Shown: positions 8,526-17,799 of the stretch, piece after piece | How positions within the stretch are numbered: position 1 is the stretch's first letter | Layout: each line of letters starts with the position of its first letter | Source: Pseudolactococcus hodotermopsidis | GTDB taxonomy: Bacteria; Bacillota; Bacilli; Lactobacillales; Streptococcaceae | Assembly: GCF_011170085.1 (NCBI RefSeq) | Contig: NZ_BLLI01000008.1 | Coordinates: 1 to 48,723 of the forward strand | DNA: 48,723 nucleotides | Direction of reading: 5' to 3' | The notes under the pieces: generated by a model | Databases searched by the model: none | Told to the model about the DNA's origin: nothing | What the model saw: the letters and a program-made list of their open reading frames with translations, nothing else | Program-made: the position numbers and the translations under genes

Positions 8526-9515
8526 TCAAAACGACATCAAATAATCATCGAAAATGCCAACAATCTGCTCAACCGTCTCAGCTTGGTTAATCGCCACCTT
8601 AACCTTAGCTGCGCGCGGTGCGCCTTTGAGGTAGTAAGCGGCATGTTGCCGAAACTCGCGCGGGCCAATCTTCTCGCCTTTGAGCGCAGTCAAACGCGCC
8701 AAATGCACCTTGGCCGTCTCAATCTTCTCGGCTACACTTGGCTCAGGCACAAGCTCGCCTGTCGCCAAAAACTCCGCTGTTCGCTTGAGCATCCACGGAT
8801 TACCAAGCGCCGCGCGCCCAATCATGACGGCATCCACGCCCGTTTCATCAATCATCCGTTGCGCGTCCTCGGGCGTTTTGACATCGCCGTTGCCAATAAA
8901 CGGCACACTGACTTTGCTCGCCACTTTCCTAAGCCAAGTCCAGTCCGCTGTTCCCTCATACATTTGCACACGTGTGCGACCGTGCATGGCAATGGCAGCA
9001 GCACCACCTTTTTCGGCAGCTAGCGCATTTTCGACAGCGTACAGATGATGAGAATCCCAGCCTATCCGCATCTTGACTGTCAGTGGTAAGTTGATAGCAG
9101 ATGAGACGGCAGCAACCACGTCATAAATTTTGTCGGGATCAAGTAATAAACGCGAACCCGACTCATTTTTGGTGACTTTAGGCACAGGACAACCCATGTT
9201 AATGTCAATGATGTCCGCAGTTGTATTTGCCTCGACAAATTTTGCAGCCTCGACCAATGTCGCCGCATCGCCACCAAATATCTGAATTGATAGTGGATTT
9301 GGTACACCGTCAAAGTCAAGCATTGACAAGGTTTTAGCATTGCGATGCTCAATTCCCTTGTCAGAAATCATCTCGGTTACAACCAAGCCAGCACCAAATT
9401 CCTTAGCCAAACTCAAAAAAGCCTTGTTTGAAATGCCAGCCATGGGCGCAAGGACGAGTCGATTGGCAATTGCAACGTCGCCGATTTTCCAAGGCGAATT
9501 GTATTTTTTATCCAT
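8526..9515 (-). CDS. dusB: tRNA-dihydrouridine synthase (DusB type)
   Basis: An FMN enzyme that reduces uridine to dihydrouridine in tRNA D-loops. It is a 329-residue TIM barrel. [12 protein letters not shown] (about 21-32) is the FMN-binding start. [19 protein letters not shown] (about 105-123) carries the catalytic Cys. [17 protein letters not shown] and [11 protein letters not shown] line the flavin and RNA site, followed by [16 protein letters not shown]-terminal helical domain completes it. The start overlaps the end of hslO by eight bases, a linkage common in lactic acid bacteria. No clear terminator is seen after the stop. Confidence 0.9.
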   Translation of the reverse strand: MDKKYNSPWKIGDVAIANRLVLAPMAGISNKAFLSLAKEFGAGLVVTEMISDKGIEHRNAKTLSMLDFDGVPNPLSIQIFGGDAATLVEAAKFVEANTTADIIDINMGCPVPKVTKNESGSRLLLDPDKIYDVVAAVSSAINLPLTVKMRIGWDSHHLYAVENALAAEKGGAAAIAMHGRTRVQMYEGTADWTWLRKVASKVSVPFIGNGDVKTPEDAQRMIDETGVDAVMIGRAALGNPWMLKRTAEFLATGELVPEPSVAEKIETAKVHLARLTALKGEKIGPREFRQHAAYYLKGAPRAAKVKVAINQAETVEQIVGIFDDYLMSF

Positions 9516-10377
9516 TTGTTAGCAAGTCTTTCAAATCATTTTCAGAAAAATTGTAAACTGTTTTGCAGAATTGGCAAATTACTTCAGCCCCATGATTTTC
9601 AGCGATTAATGTGTCAACTTCACAACGACCAAGGCTAGAGATACCAGTTAAAAACCGTTCCCGAGAGCAATCGCAATGAAAAGCCAGTGGCGATTCTTCT
9701 AAAACCTTATACTGATCCTGCCCATAAATCGCATCTAAAATGGCTTTTGAGTGGTCATCTGAGCGCAAAAGTGTCGAAATGGCGGGCATTTTCTGAATCC
9801 GTTCCTCAAACGCAGCAATCTCGTCCTCAGGCGCGTCGGGCATGACTTGCACCAAAAAACCACCCGCAACCTTGACGGTTTCATCGTCATTTAGCAAAAC
9901 GTTGAGTCCCACGGCAGACGGTGTTTGCTCAGAAGTTGTCAGATAATAAGCCAAATCTTCACCAATTTCGCCAGAAATCAGTGGTGTTTGCCCTGTATAA
10001 GGCGTTTTCAGCCCCATATCCTTGACGACAGAAAACCAACCATTGCCGAGCAAATCGCCAACTAGCACCTCGCCAGTCGATCCGCGCTTGTAGTCAACGT
10101 TTGGCTCTTTGATATAGCCCTTGACATTGCCACGCGTGTCGGCAACAGCAACAATCATCGTAATCGCGCCGTTACTTTGGATGCGCACGGTAATCGTATC
10201 CTCGCCTTTTTGGTTAGCCCCCAAAATTTGCGCTGCAATCAGCGTGCGCCCAAGCGCCACAGTTGAAGTCGACCAACTTTGATGACGGCGTTGCGCCTCA
10301 CCAACTGTCTCCGTCGCCTCAAGTGCATAGGCACGAAAATGTCCGTTGCTTGAAATTGTTTTGATAATTTTGTCCAT
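9508..10377 (-). CDS. hslO: Hsp33 redox-regulated chaperone
   Basis: A holdase chaperone activated by oxidation through a C-terminal zinc centre. From the start chosen here ([18 protein letters not shown]) it is 289 residues. The four zinc-binding cysteines are visible as CDC (around 233-235) and CQFC (around 266-269), both typical of Hsp33. Longer in-frame starts at 10407 and 10386 exist, but a promoter-like TGGTAAAAT (TAAAAT = 10385-10390) overlaps them. The ATG at 10375-10377 sits 7 bases after that -10 box, so the message may be leaderless. It is followed by dusB with an overlap. Confidence 0.92.
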   Translation of the reverse strand: MDKIIKTISSNGHFRAYALEATETVGEAQRRHQSWSTSTVALGRTLIAAQILGANQKGEDTITVRIQSNGAITMIVAVADTRGNVKGYIKEPNVDYKRGSTGEVLVGDLLGNGWFSVVKDMGLKTPYTGQTPLISGEIGEDLAYYLTTSEQTPSAVGLNVLLNDDETVKVAGGFLVQVMPDAPEDEIAAFEERIQKMPAISTLLRSDDHSKAILDAIYGQDQYKVLEESPLAFHCDCSRERFLTGISSLGRCEVDTLIAENHGAEVICQFCKTVYNFSENDLKDLLTNG

Positions 10378-10384
10378 AGAGTCC

Positions 10385-10393
10385 ATTTTACCA
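10385..10393 (-). promoter_or_regulatory. Extended -10 promoter of hslO, probably leaderless
   Basis: Read on the minus strand: TATGGTAAAAT, an extended -10 (TGG then TAAAAT). Seven bases separate it from the ATG at 10377, about where transcription should begin. No ribosome-binding site precedes that ATG. murE has the same layout. Confidence 0.5.
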
Positions 10394-10493
10394 TATTTTT
10401 TACACATAGAGGAAAATGTAGAATTACGATGAAAAATATAGCAATATCGTATTCAGAATATGATTGCCCCTTATTAAATTTGGAAAAATTTAG

Positions 10494-10499
10494 TATAAT
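10494..10499 (+). promoter_or_regulatory. Likely -10 box of the ROK gene
   Basis: TATAAT lies 31 bases before the ATG, with AGGAG (about 10520) as ribosome-binding site. No good -35 match is seen at 16-18 bases. Confidence 0.5.
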
Positions 10500-10529
10500 A
10501 AATTTATCACATATATTTTAGGAGAAAGC

Positions 10530-11420
10530 ATGACAAAAACATACCTAGGCATCGACGTTGGCGGTTCAGCTATCAAATACGGCATTGTTGACGAAAAAGG
10601 AGAGGTGCTGAGTTCAAGTTCCCTACCGACTATTGATGATAAGGCGGATGTTCTGCAAAAGTTTGCTGCTATTATTCGTGAAAGTGGCAATGTCTCGGCT
10701 GTTGGTATCTCTTTTCCAGGTGTTATTCAAGGCAAGGGCTATCTGAAAACGGCGGGGGCGATTCATAGCATGTTTGGTGTTGATCTCTATGCCGAGATGT
10801 TGAAAATTACGGATAAACCTGTTGCGATTTTGAACGATGCCAATGCTGCGACCCTTGCTGAGGCTATGAGTGGTCATGCACAAGGCATTTCTGACTATAT
10901 TTTGATTGTTGTTGGTACAGGTATTGGTGGCGGTATTGTTATCAATGGTCAGATTTTTGCGGGGGCAACAGGTATGGCGGGTGAATTTGGTCTTATATCA
11001 CTTGATATTTATTCCGATAATGCGGCAGAAGACATTAGTTTTTCACGTCATGGTGCAACGATTGGCGGTTTGGCGCGCTATTATCATGAGATTTCAGGCG
11101 ATGAGACAGTGGATGCCAAAGAAATTTTCCAAAAATATGAGGCAAATGACGACCTTGCAACTCAAGCCGTGAAACATTTCTATCAAAGTTTGGCATTCGG
11201 TATTATCAATACAATCGTCACGATTGACCCTGAAAAGGTTCTGTTGGCGGGTGGTGTGACAAATCGACCGACTTTTATCACAGAGTTGACTGCTGAAATT
11301 GCGCAAATTAAAAATAGTTTTCCACGCTATGACAGCATTGATTTTCCGAAAATCGAAGTTGCCTATCATAAAAATAACGCTGGTATTGTCGGTGCAGCCT
11401 ATGCAGCTAGCCAAATATAA
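10530..11420 (+). CDS. ROK family sugar kinase lacking the usual zinc motif
   Basis: A 296-residue ASKHA-fold protein with an N-terminal phosphate loop (GIDVGGSAIKYGIVDE), the sugar-site NDANAATLAEA near residue 110, and the second phosphate loop VGTGIGGGIVINGQI near 130. GATGMAGEFG follows. ROK kinases normally then have a zinc-binding His and CxCGxxGCxE; here the His is Leu (GEFGLISL) and no cysteines occur in the following segment (SFSRHGATIGGLARY). There is no DNA-binding domain, so it is a kinase and not an NagC-type repressor. Glucokinase, fructokinase or beta-glucoside kinase activity is possible. It is a single gene ending in a terminator shared with murE. Confidence 0.85.
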   Translation: MTKTYLGIDVGGSAIKYGIVDEKGEVLSSSSLPTIDDKADVLQKFAAIIRESGNVSAVGISFPGVIQGKGYLKTAGAIHSMFGVDLYAEMLKITDKPVAILNDANAATLAEAMSGHAQGISDYILIVVGTGIGGGIVINGQIFAGATGMAGEFGLISLDIYSDNAAEDISFSRHGATIGGLARYYHEISGDETVDAKEIFQKYEANDDLATQAVKHFYQSLAFGIINTIVTIDPEKVLLAGGVTNRPTFITELTAEIAQIKNSFPRYDSIDFPKIEVAYHKNNAGIVGAAYAASQI

Positions 11421-11421
11421 G

Positions 11422-11458
11422 AAAATGCTCGTCAGAAATCACACCTGACGAGCATTTT
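11422..11458. terminator. Bidirectional terminator between the ROK gene and murE
   Basis: AAAATGCTCGTCAG (11422-11435) pairs perfectly with CTGACGAGCATTTT (11445-11458), with A-runs and T-runs on both sides. It ends two convergent genes. Confidence 0.9.
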
Positions 11459-11459
11459 G

Positions 11460-12893
11460 TCACAAATATTTTTCAGCAATCTTGCGATCGCCCGCATAAG
11501 CTACTTTAGCGCCATTCACAATCTGAAAGGCATCCACACCTTTCCCAGCAATAATCACAGCATCACTAGCGCTCGAGGTCTCGTACAACGCTGTGCGAAT
11601 TGCTGTCTCGCGGTCAACGATAATGCGCACTTCGCGCGTGATAAAACTGGCAATTTCCTGTGCAATATCAGCGGGATTCTCAAAGTTCGGGTCATCCGCC
11701 GTCAAAATCACGTCGATCTCAGGCAGACGCTCAAGCAACTCCCCAACGCCCCGTCTTCTACTCTCGCCCTTGTTGCCAGTCGTCCCGATTACCACGGTAA
11801 CACGCCCCGTCTGGTGTGGCGTCACAACACTAATCAGCTTTTCCAAACTATCCGCATTATGCGCGTAATCAACGAAAACCTTGGCACCATTGGCCTGCGT
11901 CAGCACCTCCATGCGCCCAGGGACAGTTGTTTTGGCGATACCGATTTGGGTGTCTGCGAGCCTTGCTCCCAGACGAATGCTTGCAAGCGCTGCAGCCACG
12001 GCATTTTCTTGATTAAAACGACCAATTAACTGAATCTCAAATTTCTGACCAAGTGCTGAAAAGCTGAACGCCTCAGACTTAGAGATAGGAAACTCAGCCC
12101 CCTTGCCATAAAAAGCGTGGTCAGTGGTCAACTCTGATTTGACAAACTCAAAATGCGCCATCTCGGCATTTACCACCGCATAACGAGAATTGGCAAGCAA
12201 CTGGCGCTTGCAGTAGAAATAATCCTCAAAAGTCGCATGCTCAATCGGTCCGATATGGTCGGGCGAGATGTTGAGAAAAACGCCGACATCGAAAGTCAGC
12301 CCATAAACGCGCGCCGTTTTGTAAGCTTGCGATGAAACTTCCATAACCAGATGTGTCATACCGTTTTCGACAGCCTCACGCATCATCCGAAACAAATCAA
12401 GACTCTCAGGTGTCGTCAGCGCCGATTTGAAAAAAGTCTTGCCGTCAAGTGTCGTGTCCATGGTCGAAAATAGGGCTGTTTTCCCACCGTTATGCGTGTC
12501 AAGTATGTTTTTAGCAAAATAAGCTGCCGTCGTTTTACCTTTTGTGCCTGTGAATGCTAATGTTTTCAGCTCATTTTGAGGCTGATTGTAAAAGTGCATG
12601 GCGATTAAACTCATAGCATGCTTGATGTTATTGACAATGAGTGCAGGAATCGCCACCTCATAGTCAATTTCGGACACATAAAAAGGAATCGCCAAATCTG
12701 TTAAAAAGTCACGTTTAAAGTTTAAACCTTTGGCAAAAAACAGCGTGCTGTCAGTCACGTCACGGCTATCATAGCTGAGTTTATCAAAAGTACAAGCAAC
12801 ATGACAGCTAGAAAAATACTCACCGCCAATGATGAGGTCACGGAAATTTTGGTCATTTTTAAGAATTGATACAACATTTTTCAAAGTTATCAT
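11460..12893 (-). CDS. murE: UDP-MurNAc-L-Ala-D-Glu:L-lysine ligase
   Basis: Adds the third residue to the peptidoglycan stem peptide in the cytosol. From ATG 12893 it is 477 residues. The ATP-binding loop is [14 protein letters not shown] (about 110-123). Central-domain residues include [16 protein letters not shown]. The C-terminal substrate motif is [17 protein letters not shown] in place of DNPR is the pattern of lysine-adding enzymes, as expected in Streptococcaceae. A longer reading from 12965 would cross the promoter, so it is not used. The ATG follows the -10 box by six bases, which implies a leaderless mRNA. Confidence 0.92.
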   Translation of the reverse strand: MITLKNVVSILKNDQNFRDLIIGGEYFSSCHVACTFDKLSYDSRDVTDSTLFFAKGLNFKRDFLTDLAIPFYVSEIDYEVAIPALIVNNIKHAMSLIAMHFYNQPQNELKTLAFTGTKGKTTAAYFAKNILDTHNGGKTALFSTMDTTLDGKTFFKSALTTPESLDLFRMMREAVENGMTHLVMEVSSQAYKTARVYGLTFDVGVFLNISPDHIGPIEHATFEDYFYCKRQLLANSRYAVVNAEMAHFEFVKSELTTDHAFYGKGAEFPISKSEAFSFSALGQKFEIQLIGRFNQENAVAAALASIRLGARLADTQIGIAKTTVPGRMEVLTQANGAKVFVDYAHNADSLEKLISVVTPHQTGRVTVVIGTTGNKGESRRRGVGELLERLPEIDVILTADDPNFENPADIAQEIASFITREVRIIVDRETAIRTALYETSSASDAVIIAGKGVDAFQIVNGAKVAYAGDRKIAEKYL

Positions 12894-12899
12894 AGGTCT

Positions 12900-12908
12900 A
12901 TTATACCA
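12900..12908 (-). promoter_or_regulatory. Extended -10 promoter of murE, probably leaderless
   Basis: The minus strand reads TATGGTATAAT: TGG followed by TATAAT at 12905-12900. Six bases (AGACCT) separate it from the ATG at 12893, so transcription should start at or within a base of the start codon. Confidence 0.6.
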
Positions 12909-12990
12909 TACCAACAAGGTTAAAAAACAGCCCAGACAAAAATCGCTTTTCATCACACATGTCAAATTTTACTCTTTACAGCGAATTTTT

Positions 12991-12999
12991 TGGTAAAAT
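12991..12999 (+). promoter_or_regulatory. Likely extended -10 promoter of mutM
   Basis: TGGTAAAAT is the same extended -10 form as seen for hslO. The predicted leader to the mutM ATG is about 170 bases and contains a structured repeat. Confidence 0.45.
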
Positions 13000-13078
13000 G
13001 GTAAGAGAATGTGAATTTTTTGAAGTGTGTCTTTATAGAGTATTGAGATTTGGAGTTATTTTCAATAGGAGTAGCCAC

Positions 13079-13173
13079 CCCAACGCCTAAGCGGTAAATC
13101 GCTAAGGCACATTGTAGATAGCAACTTCCCTAAGTTGACGTCACTTTGTCACTCAATCACTAAGGGAGTAGCC
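13079..13173 (+). repeat. Structured small repeat (REP-like) overlapping the mutM ribosome-binding site
   Basis: The element begins CCCAACGCCTAAGCG and forms one hairpin (13085-13093 with 13100-13108). In the second, ACTTCCCTAAG (about 13123-13134) pairs with CTAAGGGAGT (about 13160-13169). It is clearly related to 29661-29742. GGAGTAGCCA occurs at both borders (13068-13077 and 13165-13174). The mutM ribosome-binding site (AAGGGAG) is inside the second stem. Confidence 0.65.
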
Positions 13174-14007
13174 ATGCCAGAATTACCAGAAGTTGAAACT
13201 GTCAGACGTGGGCTGAATAAGCTCGTTTGTGGCAAGCAAATTAGAGTTGTCAAAATCAATTATGAGCGGATGATTCAGTCAGATTTGGCGGTATTTCAAG
13301 CTTATCTGACCAATCAAATGATTTATGAGGTCAACCGTCGTGGCAAATATTTATTGTTCAATCTTGGCGAGAAAACGCTTGTCAGTCATCTGCGTATGGA
13401 GGGGAAATATTTGCGTTTTCCGAGTGCTGAAGTCCCTGATAATCCGCATTTTCATGTCTTTTTTGAGTTGAGTAGCAACGAAACGCTCGTGTATCAAGAT
13501 GTCCGAAAGTTTGGCACTATGGCGCTGGTTGATACGACTGCGCTTGATGATTTTTTTGTTCGTAAAAAAATGGGTCCAGAACCAACTGAGACGGCATTTG
13601 ATTTGAAAACGTTTAAGTTACGGCTCTCAGAGAGTCAAAAGAAGATTAAACCTTATTTACTTGATCAGTCTTTGGTTGCGGGTTTGGGCAATATCTATGT
13701 GGATGAGGTTTTGTGGCTAGCAAAAATTCATCCGTCTGAACTTGCGCGAAATCTGTCGCCTCAAAAAGTGGCAGTGCTCAGAAACGCTGTCATTGCTGTA
13801 TTAGCAGAAGGTGTCAAACGTGGTGGTGCAACCATTCGCAGCTATAAAAATGCGCTTGGACTTGACGGGACGATGCAAGAGTATCTGAAAGTTTATGGTA
13901 AGACTGGGCAGTCGTGTGAGCGGTGTGGGACGGCTATCGAGAAGTATAAATTGTCGGGTCGTGGCACGCATTTTTGTCCAAAGTGTCAAAAATTGAAAAA
14001 AATTTGA
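13174..14007 (+). CDS. mutM: Formamidopyrimidine-DNA glycosylase
   Basis: A base-excision repair enzyme that removes 8-oxoguanine and formamidopyrimidine and cleaves the abasic site. The start at 13174 is fixed by the family rule that Pro2 and Glu3 form the active site ([13 protein letters not shown]). It is 277 residues. The Lys in RRGKYLLF (about 57) is the beta-lyase-side lysine. The void-filling [18 protein letters not shown] segment is followed by a C-terminal zinc finger CERC...CPKC. The ribosome-binding site AAGGGAG lies in a hairpin of the small repeat, so translation may be structure-sensitive. recA follows; mutM-recA linkage is known in lactococci. Confidence 0.95.
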   Translation: MPELPEVETVRRGLNKLVCGKQIRVVKINYERMIQSDLAVFQAYLTNQMIYEVNRRGKYLLFNLGEKTLVSHLRMEGKYLRFPSAEVPDNPHFHVFFELSSNETLVYQDVRKFGTMALVDTTALDDFFVRKKMGPEPTETAFDLKTFKLRLSESQKKIKPYLLDQSLVAGLGNIYVDEVLWLAKIHPSELARNLSPQKVAVLRNAVIAVLAEGVKRGGATIRSYKNALGLDGTMQEYLKVYGKTGQSCERCGTAIEKYKLSGRGTHFCPKCQKLKKI

Positions 14008-14050
14008 GCATTTTGCTGAGTTTTTACGTATATTAAAGTAGACGGAAAAA

Positions 14051-14059
14051 TGCTATAAT
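14051..14059 (+). promoter_or_regulatory. Extended -10 promoter of recA
   Basis: TGCTATAAT (TATAAT 14054-14059) lies about 95 bases before the TTG start. The leader has a small hairpin GCGAGCGATGTCGTCGC. I could not identify an SOS operator with confidence. Confidence 0.55.
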
Positions 14060-14154
14060 GGGGTGTTAAGAATTTTAAAATATGATATTGAAAGCGAGCG
14101 ATGTCGTCGCAAACTTTGAAAGTTAGCTTGAAATTCAAATAAAGGAGAAGAACA

Positions 14155-15354
14155 TTGGCTAAGAAAAAGGCGAAGAATTTAGATGATATTACCAAAAAAT
14201 TTGGTGAAGAACGCGACAAGGCGCTCAATATTGCGCTGAAAGAAATCGAGAAAGATTTTGGTAAAGGGGCGCTTATGCGTCTTGGCGACAAAGCGGCGCA
14301 AAAGGTTCAAGTTATGAGTTCGGGCTCGTTGGCGCTTGATATTGCGCTTGGCGCGGGTGGCTATCCTAAGGGGCGGATTGTCGAGATTTACGGACCCGAG
14401 TCCTCTGGTAAGACGACGGTTGCGCTCCATGCCGTTGCGCAGTGTCAGAAAGAGGGCGGAATTGCGGCATTTATTGATGCGGAACATGCGCTTGATCCAG
14501 CTTATGCGACGGCTTTGGGTGTCAATATTGATGAGTTGCTGCTTTCTCAGCCAGATTCTGGGGAGCAAGGGCTTGAAATCGCTGGTAAATTGATTGACTC
14601 TGGCGCGATTGACTTGGTTGTCATCGACTCAGTGGCAGCCTTAGTGCCACGCGCCGAAATTGACGGGGATATTGGTGATTCTCACGTTGGCTTGCAAGCG
14701 CGGATGATGTCGCAAGCGATGCGTAAATTGTCAGCCTCTATCAATAAAACGAAAACAATTGCCATTTTCATCAATCAATTGCGTGAAAAAATTGGCATTA
14801 TGTTTGGGAATCCCGAAACGACACCTGGTGGTCGAGCGTTGAAATTCTATGCCTCTGTTCGGTTGGATGTGCGTGGTAATACGCAAATTAAGGGAACTGG
14901 CGATGAAAAAGACACGTCGCTTGGTAAAGAAACGAAGATTAAAGTCGTGAAAAATAAGGTTGCGCCACCGTTTAAGGCTGCAGAAGTTGAAATCATGTAC
15001 GGCGAGGGCATTTCGCAAACGGGCGAATTGCTTAAAATTGCTAGTGACCTTGAGATTGTCAAAAAAGGTGGTTCTTGGTATTCTTACAATGACGAAAAGA
15101 TTGGTCAAGGGTCTGAAAAAGCCAAGGCTTATTTGAAAGAACATCCAGAAGTTTTTGCTGAAATTGATCGCAAGGTGCGTGAGCATTATGGGATGATTGA
15201 CGGGGAAACAACGGCTGACGAGCCGAAAGCTAAGGCTGATGAAAAGGCTAGTAAGGCTAAAAAATCAGCCAAAGCGAAAAAAGAAGAAGAGGCTGAAGTG
15301 CCGGAAGTCGAGATTGTTGAGCTTGAACTTGATGCGATCGAGATTGAAGAATAG
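14155..15354 (+). CDS. recA: RecA recombinase
   Basis: An ATP-dependent strand-exchange protein and SOS co-protease. It is 399 residues, starting at TTG behind AAAGGAGAAGAACA. Walker A is GPESSGKT (80-87). [12 protein letters not shown] is the Walker B strand. Loop L2 runs through [20 protein letters not shown], and the conserved [13 protein letters not shown] follows. The C-terminus (from about 350) is a Lys/Ala then Glu-rich tail longer than in E. coli. It has its own promoter and a terminator behind it, and follows mutM. Confidence 0.98.
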   Translation: MAKKKAKNLDDITKKFGEERDKALNIALKEIEKDFGKGALMRLGDKAAQKVQVMSSGSLALDIALGAGGYPKGRIVEIYGPESSGKTTVALHAVAQCQKEGGIAAFIDAEHALDPAYATALGVNIDELLLSQPDSGEQGLEIAGKLIDSGAIDLVVIDSVAALVPRAEIDGDIGDSHVGLQARMMSQAMRKLSASINKTKTIAIFINQLREKIGIMFGNPETTPGGRALKFYASVRLDVRGNTQIKGTGDEKDTSLGKETKIKVVKNKVAPPFKAAEVEIMYGEGISQTGELLKIASDLEIVKKGGSWYSYNDEKIGQGSEKAKAYLKEHPEVFAEIDRKVREHYGMIDGETTADEPKAKADEKASKAKKSAKAKKEEEAEVPEVEIVELELDAIEIEE

Positions 15355-15369
15355 AGATTGGATAGAAAT

Positions 15370-15405
15370 AAACTCCGTTTTTACAAAAATCGGAGTTTGT
15401 TATTT
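15370..15405 (+). terminator. recA terminator
   Basis: AAACTCCG (15370-15377) pairs with CGGAGTTT (15391-15398), followed by GTTATTTTT. The stretch from here to the spx promoter (15406-15608) is AT-rich, and I see no gene in it. Confidence 0.75.
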
Positions 15406-15608
15406 TTGAAAATAAAAATAAGAATTACCAAACGATGTAAAAATTGGTATGTTTTTTGAAAAAACAATACGTTTTTTTAGTAAATGATTTTTAATGCACG
15501 TTCTTCTAATTTATCTGTCTTTGTTATAAAATAACCTAATTTGCCACAAATTTTTGATAATTTTGAAAAAAAGTGATAAAAATTACGATTTATTGTAAAA
15601 TAGGTCTT

Positions 15609-15635
15609 TTGACTGACGACAAACTATGTTATAAT
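15609..15635 (+). promoter_or_regulatory. spx promoter
   Basis: TTGACT at 15609-15614 and TATAAT at 15630-15635, with TG one base before the -10 (extended form). The spacing is 15 bases, short but compensated by the extended -10. Confidence 0.55.
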
Positions 15636-15690
15636 TGATAACATATAAGTAACTCAACATGCGTTATGTGTACCAACACGGGGGAGATAT

Positions 15691-16089
15691 ATGATAACAA
15701 TTTATACAGCGCCGTCTTGCACAAGTTGTAAAAAGGCGAAAAAATGGTTGACGGATCATGAGATTGATTACGATGAACGAAACATTATGTCAAGTCCGCT
15801 TTCGACTAACGAAGTGAAACATATTTTAGAAAAATGCGATGATGGGATTGAGTCTTTGATTTCCAGTAGAAATCGTTTTGTTAAATCTTTAGAAGTGGAT
15901 TTTGAGGAGCTGTCCTTGTCAGAGGCAGTTACAATTATTTCAAAAAATCCGCAAATTTTGCGCCGTCCGATTATTATGGACAATAAACGTTTGCATATCG
16001 GCTACAACGAAGAAGAAATTCGTGCCTTTTTGCCACGTAGTGTACGTGTTTTGGAAAATGGTGGCATTCGTTTACGAAATGCGATATAA
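15691..16089 (+). CDS. spx: Spx family transcriptional regulator
   Basis: A 132-residue ArsC-fold protein that binds the RNA polymerase alpha subunit and controls thiol/oxidative stress genes. The redox switch CTSC is at residues 10-13. KPLEVDF-type helices are followed by RRPIIMDNKRLHIGYNEEEIRAFLPR, the hallmark of the Spx/ArsC family C-terminal half. A purine-rich ribosome-binding site (GGGGGAG) precedes the ATG. It is a single gene with its own promoter and terminator. Lactococci carry several Spx paralogues (for example TrmA); which one this is cannot be told. Confidence 0.9.
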   Translation: MITIYTAPSCTSCKKAKKWLTDHEIDYDERNIMSSPLSTNEVKHILEKCDDGIESLISSRNRFVKSLEVDFEELSLSEAVTIISKNPQILRRPIIMDNKRLHIGYNEEEIRAFLPRSVRVLENGGIRLRNAI

Positions 16090-16117
16090 ATTTTTGATTG
16101 CAAAAATCAAAACTGAG

Positions 16118-16149
16118 TCATTCTAGCTTACTAGAATGATTTTTTTTTG
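16118..16149 (+). terminator. spx terminator
   Basis: TCATTCTAG (16118-16126) pairs with CTAGAATGA (16131-16139), followed by a run of nine T. Confidence 0.85.
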
Positions 16150-16276
16150 ACCTAAAATATCAAAAATGCTATCAAACTAATATGTTAGTTTGACGAAAAA
16201 ACTAACAATGAAAGTCTAAAAAGAGATAGATTTTTCAAAATAAATATAAATTTTCATCAAAAATAGCGAAAAACAC

Positions 16277-16305
16277 TTGACAATCTAGTTTTGGAAGCGT
16301 ATTCT
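16277..16305 (+). promoter_or_regulatory. Promoter of the permease/uronate operon with overlapping cre
   Basis: TTGACA (16277-16282), a 17-base spacer, then TATTCT (16300-16305). TGGAAGCGTATTCT (16292-16305) fits the CcpA consensus TGNAARCGNWWWCA except for the last base and covers the -10, so catabolite repression is expected. The region 16150-16276 is AT-rich and non-coding. Confidence 0.65.
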
Positions 16306-16315
16306 ATAAATAGAG

Positions 16316-16333
16316 TAACTGATATATCAGTTA
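16316..16333. promoter_or_regulatory. 18-base perfect palindrome, candidate operator
   Basis: TAACTGATATATCAGTTA lies just after the predicted start site of the uronate-operon promoter. The position suits a repressor. The GntR/FadR-type protein encoded at 27952 is a candidate binder, which is an inference. Confidence 0.5.
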
Positions 16334-16434
16334 TGGGTGATTCTGCAGATTCTCCAAATGCTTGCTTTTTTCTGAATTGAAAATCAAGCCGTATTTTCCG
16401 CAATACAATTAATTTTTTTTAGGAGGGTTTCTAA

Positions 16435-17799
16435 ATGGAAACTATTATTGGTATCCTCTTGATACTATCATTCTTTTTCATGGTTTGGTATTGTGTCAAG
16501 AACTACAATCTCATGATTGGGTTTGTCGTTATGTCAACTTTTTGGTTGGCACTCACGTTTATCGGGCATTCACTTGATCCGAGCATTGTCATGGAGGCAC
16601 CGACCTCAACAGGTGATATGAGTAGCAAACTTGTTGATTTGTTGACTTATGTTTACTCGGATGGTCCCGCTAACTATGCTAAAGCTATGTTGGTCAACGT
16701 TTTCTTTGGTGCATTCTTTGGTCGTGTCTTGATGGACACAGGGATTGCTGCAACTTTGATTCGTAAAGTTGTTGAACTCGGTGGCGACAAGCCTAAAATT
16801 ACCATGAGTCTGTTATGTATCGTAACGTCGGTATTATTTATGTCAATGACAGGGATTGGTCCAGTTATCTCAGTTGCCGTTATCGTCTTGCCAATCTTGA
16901 TGTCACTCGGCATTCCAGCGCCAGTCGCCATGTTCGCCTTTATGGGTTCAATCATGGCTGGGGTTTTCTCAAATATGGTGCATTTCGCACAATATATCGC
17001 CATTTTCCAAACATTCAGCAAAGAGGCAATGAGCTACACTTACAATGACTACTTCACAATCGGTATTATCGGCACAATCGTGTCATTAGTCGTTGTCTTA
17101 ACCGTCTCAATGTTGTCATTGAACAAGAAAAAATCTTACGCTTGGGCAGCCTCAGCTAAACAAGCAACAAGTGACGATGCGCCAATGATTTCATGGATTT
17201 CAATCGTTTTACCTGTACTGGGTCTCGTTTTATTCAAATTGCCAGTTATCTTGTGTTTCATTCTTTCAGCATGTTATGCTTTGATTACAACAGGCAACTT
17301 AAAAGGCACTTACACACAATTGTGTCGCAAATTTGCCAAATTGTTCACTGATGGTGCGATTGACGTAGCACCAATGGTTGGTTTCTTGCTTGCGCTATCA
17401 ATGTTCAACAATGCAGCAACATTTGCAAAACCGTACTTTACAGCAGTAATTGGTGGCTTTGTACCAACGAGTGCTTTGGTTTTATGTCTTGTTATGGGTG
17501 TCTTGACACCGCTTGGCTTCTTCCGTGGGCCGCTTAACTTGGTTGGTGCGGGTGCTGCGATTCTATCAGTTGTGATTGCGGCGAATCCAAATATTCCAAC
17601 AGCGTTCTTGTACCCTTTGTTTGCGATTACAACGATTGCACCACAACATTTGGATGTGACACAATCATGGGTTGCATGGGGCTTTGGTTACACGAAAGTA
17701 TCATCAAAAGACTTTATGACAAAATCAATTCCAACAGGCTGGATTGTCGGCGCAATTCTTTGTGCTGTTGTCTATGTTTTGTATGGCAATTTAGTTTAA
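16435..17799 (+). CDS. GntP-like (ion transporter superfamily) permease
   Basis: A 454-residue polytopic membrane protein with about 11-12 segments. FFGAFFGRVLMDTGIAATLI (near 90-109) followed by GGDKPKIT matches the plan of GntP/CitMHS permeases, proton-coupled carriers of organic acids such as gluconate. A second permease with the same motifs lies at 20918. Both share TQSW..W and TKV near the C-terminus. It is the first gene behind the cre-controlled promoter, with a strong ribosome-binding site (AGGAGGG). No known uronate transporter (ExuT or GPH type) is present in the window, so uronate or a related acid is the likely substrate, by inference. Confidence 0.7.
   Translation: METIIGILLILSFFFMVWYCVKNYNLMIGFVVMSTFWLALTFIGHSLDPSIVMEAPTSTGDMSSKLVDLLTYVYSDGPANYAKAMLVNVFFGAFFGRVLMDTGIAATLIRKVVELGGDKPKITMSLLCIVTSVLFMSMTGIGPVISVAVIVLPILMSLGIPAPVAMFAFMGSIMAGVFSNMVHFAQYIAIFQTFSKEAMSYTYNDYFTIGIIGTIVSLVVVLTVSMLSLNKKKSYAWAASAKQATSDDAPMISWISIVLPVLGLVLFKLPVILCFILSACYALITTGNLKGTYTQLCRKFAKLFTDGAIDVAPMVGFLLALSMFNNAATFAKPYFTAVIGGFVPTSALVLCLVMGVLTPLGFFRGPLNLVGAGAAILSVVIAANPNIPTAFLYPLFAITTIAPQHLDVTQSWVAWGFGYTKVSSKDFMTKSIPTGWIVGAILCAVVYVLYGNLV

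Noticed and set aside
8583-9048. Plus-strand open frames opposite dusB
   Set aside because: Complement of a strongly supported dus gene; composition is Arg/Cys/Pro-rich, as expected from antisense reading.
12894-12965. Longer murE start at 12965
   Set aside because: It would run through the extended -10 promoter and add an unrelated N-terminus; family length fits ATG 12893.
13068-13174. GGAGTAGCCA repeats taken as a proven target-site duplication
   Set aside because: The related element at 29661 also ends in GAGTAG, so the right-hand repeat may belong to the element. Kept only as a possibility.
15406-15608. A small RNA or gene between recA and spx
   Set aside because: AT-rich with short inverted runs only; no promoter plus terminator pair or conserved coding pattern visible.
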